A stretch of 64,000 bases of DNA, from contig NZ_CP025227.1 in the NCBI RefSeq assembly GCF_004010955.1, positions 2,046,001 through 2,110,000 of the forward strand, read 5' to 3'. Positions 63,751 through 64,000 of this stretch are shown one piece after another (within the stretch, counting starts at the first letter, position 1; every line of letters begins with the position of its first letter). The stretch comes from Actinomyces wuliandei. Its GTDB lineage: Bacteria; Actinomycetota; Actinomycetes; Actinomycetales; Actinomycetaceae. A model generated the notes under the pieces. That model searched no databases. It saw nothing but the letters and a program-made list of their open reading frames with translations, and was not told the origin of the DNA. The position numbers and the translations under genes were made by a program.

Positions 63751-64000
63751 TGCCCACCTCGGTCTCACGTCGCGCCGCCCTCACCCTGGGCGCAGGTGCT
63801 GCGGCCTCTATAGCCCTGGGGTCCTGCTCGCCCACCCGCCAGGACGCGAGCACCTCCCCCACCGTCCCCCCTGCCCAGGGCCGGGTGACGCTGACCTACT
63901 GGTCCTGGCTCAAGGACCTGCAGAAGGTCGCCGACCTCTACTCCCAGGCCAACCCGGACGTGACCGTCCAGGTCACCTGGATCCCCTCCTCCACGTCCGG
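63751..64000 (+). CDS. ABC sugar transporter substrate-binding lipoprotein (partial)
   Basis: The first 83 codons of an extracellular solute-binding protein. A lipoprotein signal is clear: SRRAALTLGAGAAASIALGSC with lipobox LGSC and a twin-Arg start, then a Ser/Pro linker and VTLTYWSWLKDLQKVADLYSQ, the typical N-terminal lobe of family 1 sugar-binding proteins. AGGAG lies 5 nt before the ATG. The gene runs off the right edge; permease genes are expected next. 63506-63750 upstream holds its promoter. Confidence 0.85.

Overview
The window is high-GC DNA with dense coding on both strands, GTG starts and purine-rich ribosome binding sites. Several genes are typical of Actinobacteria: a fused 2-oxoglutarate decarboxylase/E2 (kgd), a zinc-type L31, a long actinobacterial Rho, ESX-like small proteins and a sortase-anchored surface protein. 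A host-associated actinomycete near Actinomyces/Schaalia is the best guess. This is an inference from gene families only, with no rRNA to confirm it.

Layout. 1-489: start of sucC (minus, cut by the window edge). 658-4359: a plus-strand, tightly overlapping operon of an SAV_915-like protein, an ESX-like small protein, a 424-aa putative type VII effector and two almost identical membrane proteins in tandem. 4581-7067: a two-domain phosphofructokinase. 7173-9416 (minus): a frame-broken HAD phosphatase, a Nudix hydrolase and an atypical LuxR-type response regulator. 10.2-21.6 kb: carbohydrate genes (GH13 and GH31 transcribed divergently, a secreted GH84), a sensor-like protein and a 14-TM MFS exporter. 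21.7-26.6 kb: an orphan ImmA/IrrE-like metallopeptidase, a hypothetical protein and PcrA helicase. 26.8-31 kb: a MntA-HepT toxin-antitoxin pair, a DJ-1/PfpI-MarR pair with a palindromic operator, a TsnR-like 23S rRNA methyltransferase and a decayed SDR gene. 31.0-36.8 kb (minus): rho, a pyrD remnant, rpmE, prfA and prmC. 37.1-41.9 kb: a run of broken genes (FMN reductase, flavin monooxygenase, two membrane proteins, ABC ATPase, a small secreted protein). 42.2-50.4 kb (minus): argS, lysA, a cell-wall-anchored surface protein, hom and thrB, that is, aspartate-family amino-acid synthesis. 50.6-64 kb: an Nramp metal transporter with a palindromic operator, tRNA-Arg(CCG), a glycerophosphodiesterase, an M23 peptidase, a pair of CNNM/CorC-type membrane proteins, kgd, an SGNH-like hydrolase and the start of a sugar-binding lipoprotein.

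Most notable points: (1) a perfectly conserved 11-bp word, GAAGATGTGCA, occurs four times in alternating orientation in each of two unrelated intergenic regions 15 kb apart, with no conservation between the copies; (2) a 0.9-kb tandem duplication downstream of the putative type VII effector carries the last codons of the effector with it; (3) a TsnR/NshR-like methyltransferase has an upstream region resembling that of the neighbouring dead SDR gene; (4) genes are decayed in a concentrated run at 30-42 kb, including two clean in-frame internal deletions.

All coordinates, frames and motifs were read by eye. Family names come from remembered conserved motifs, not from searches.
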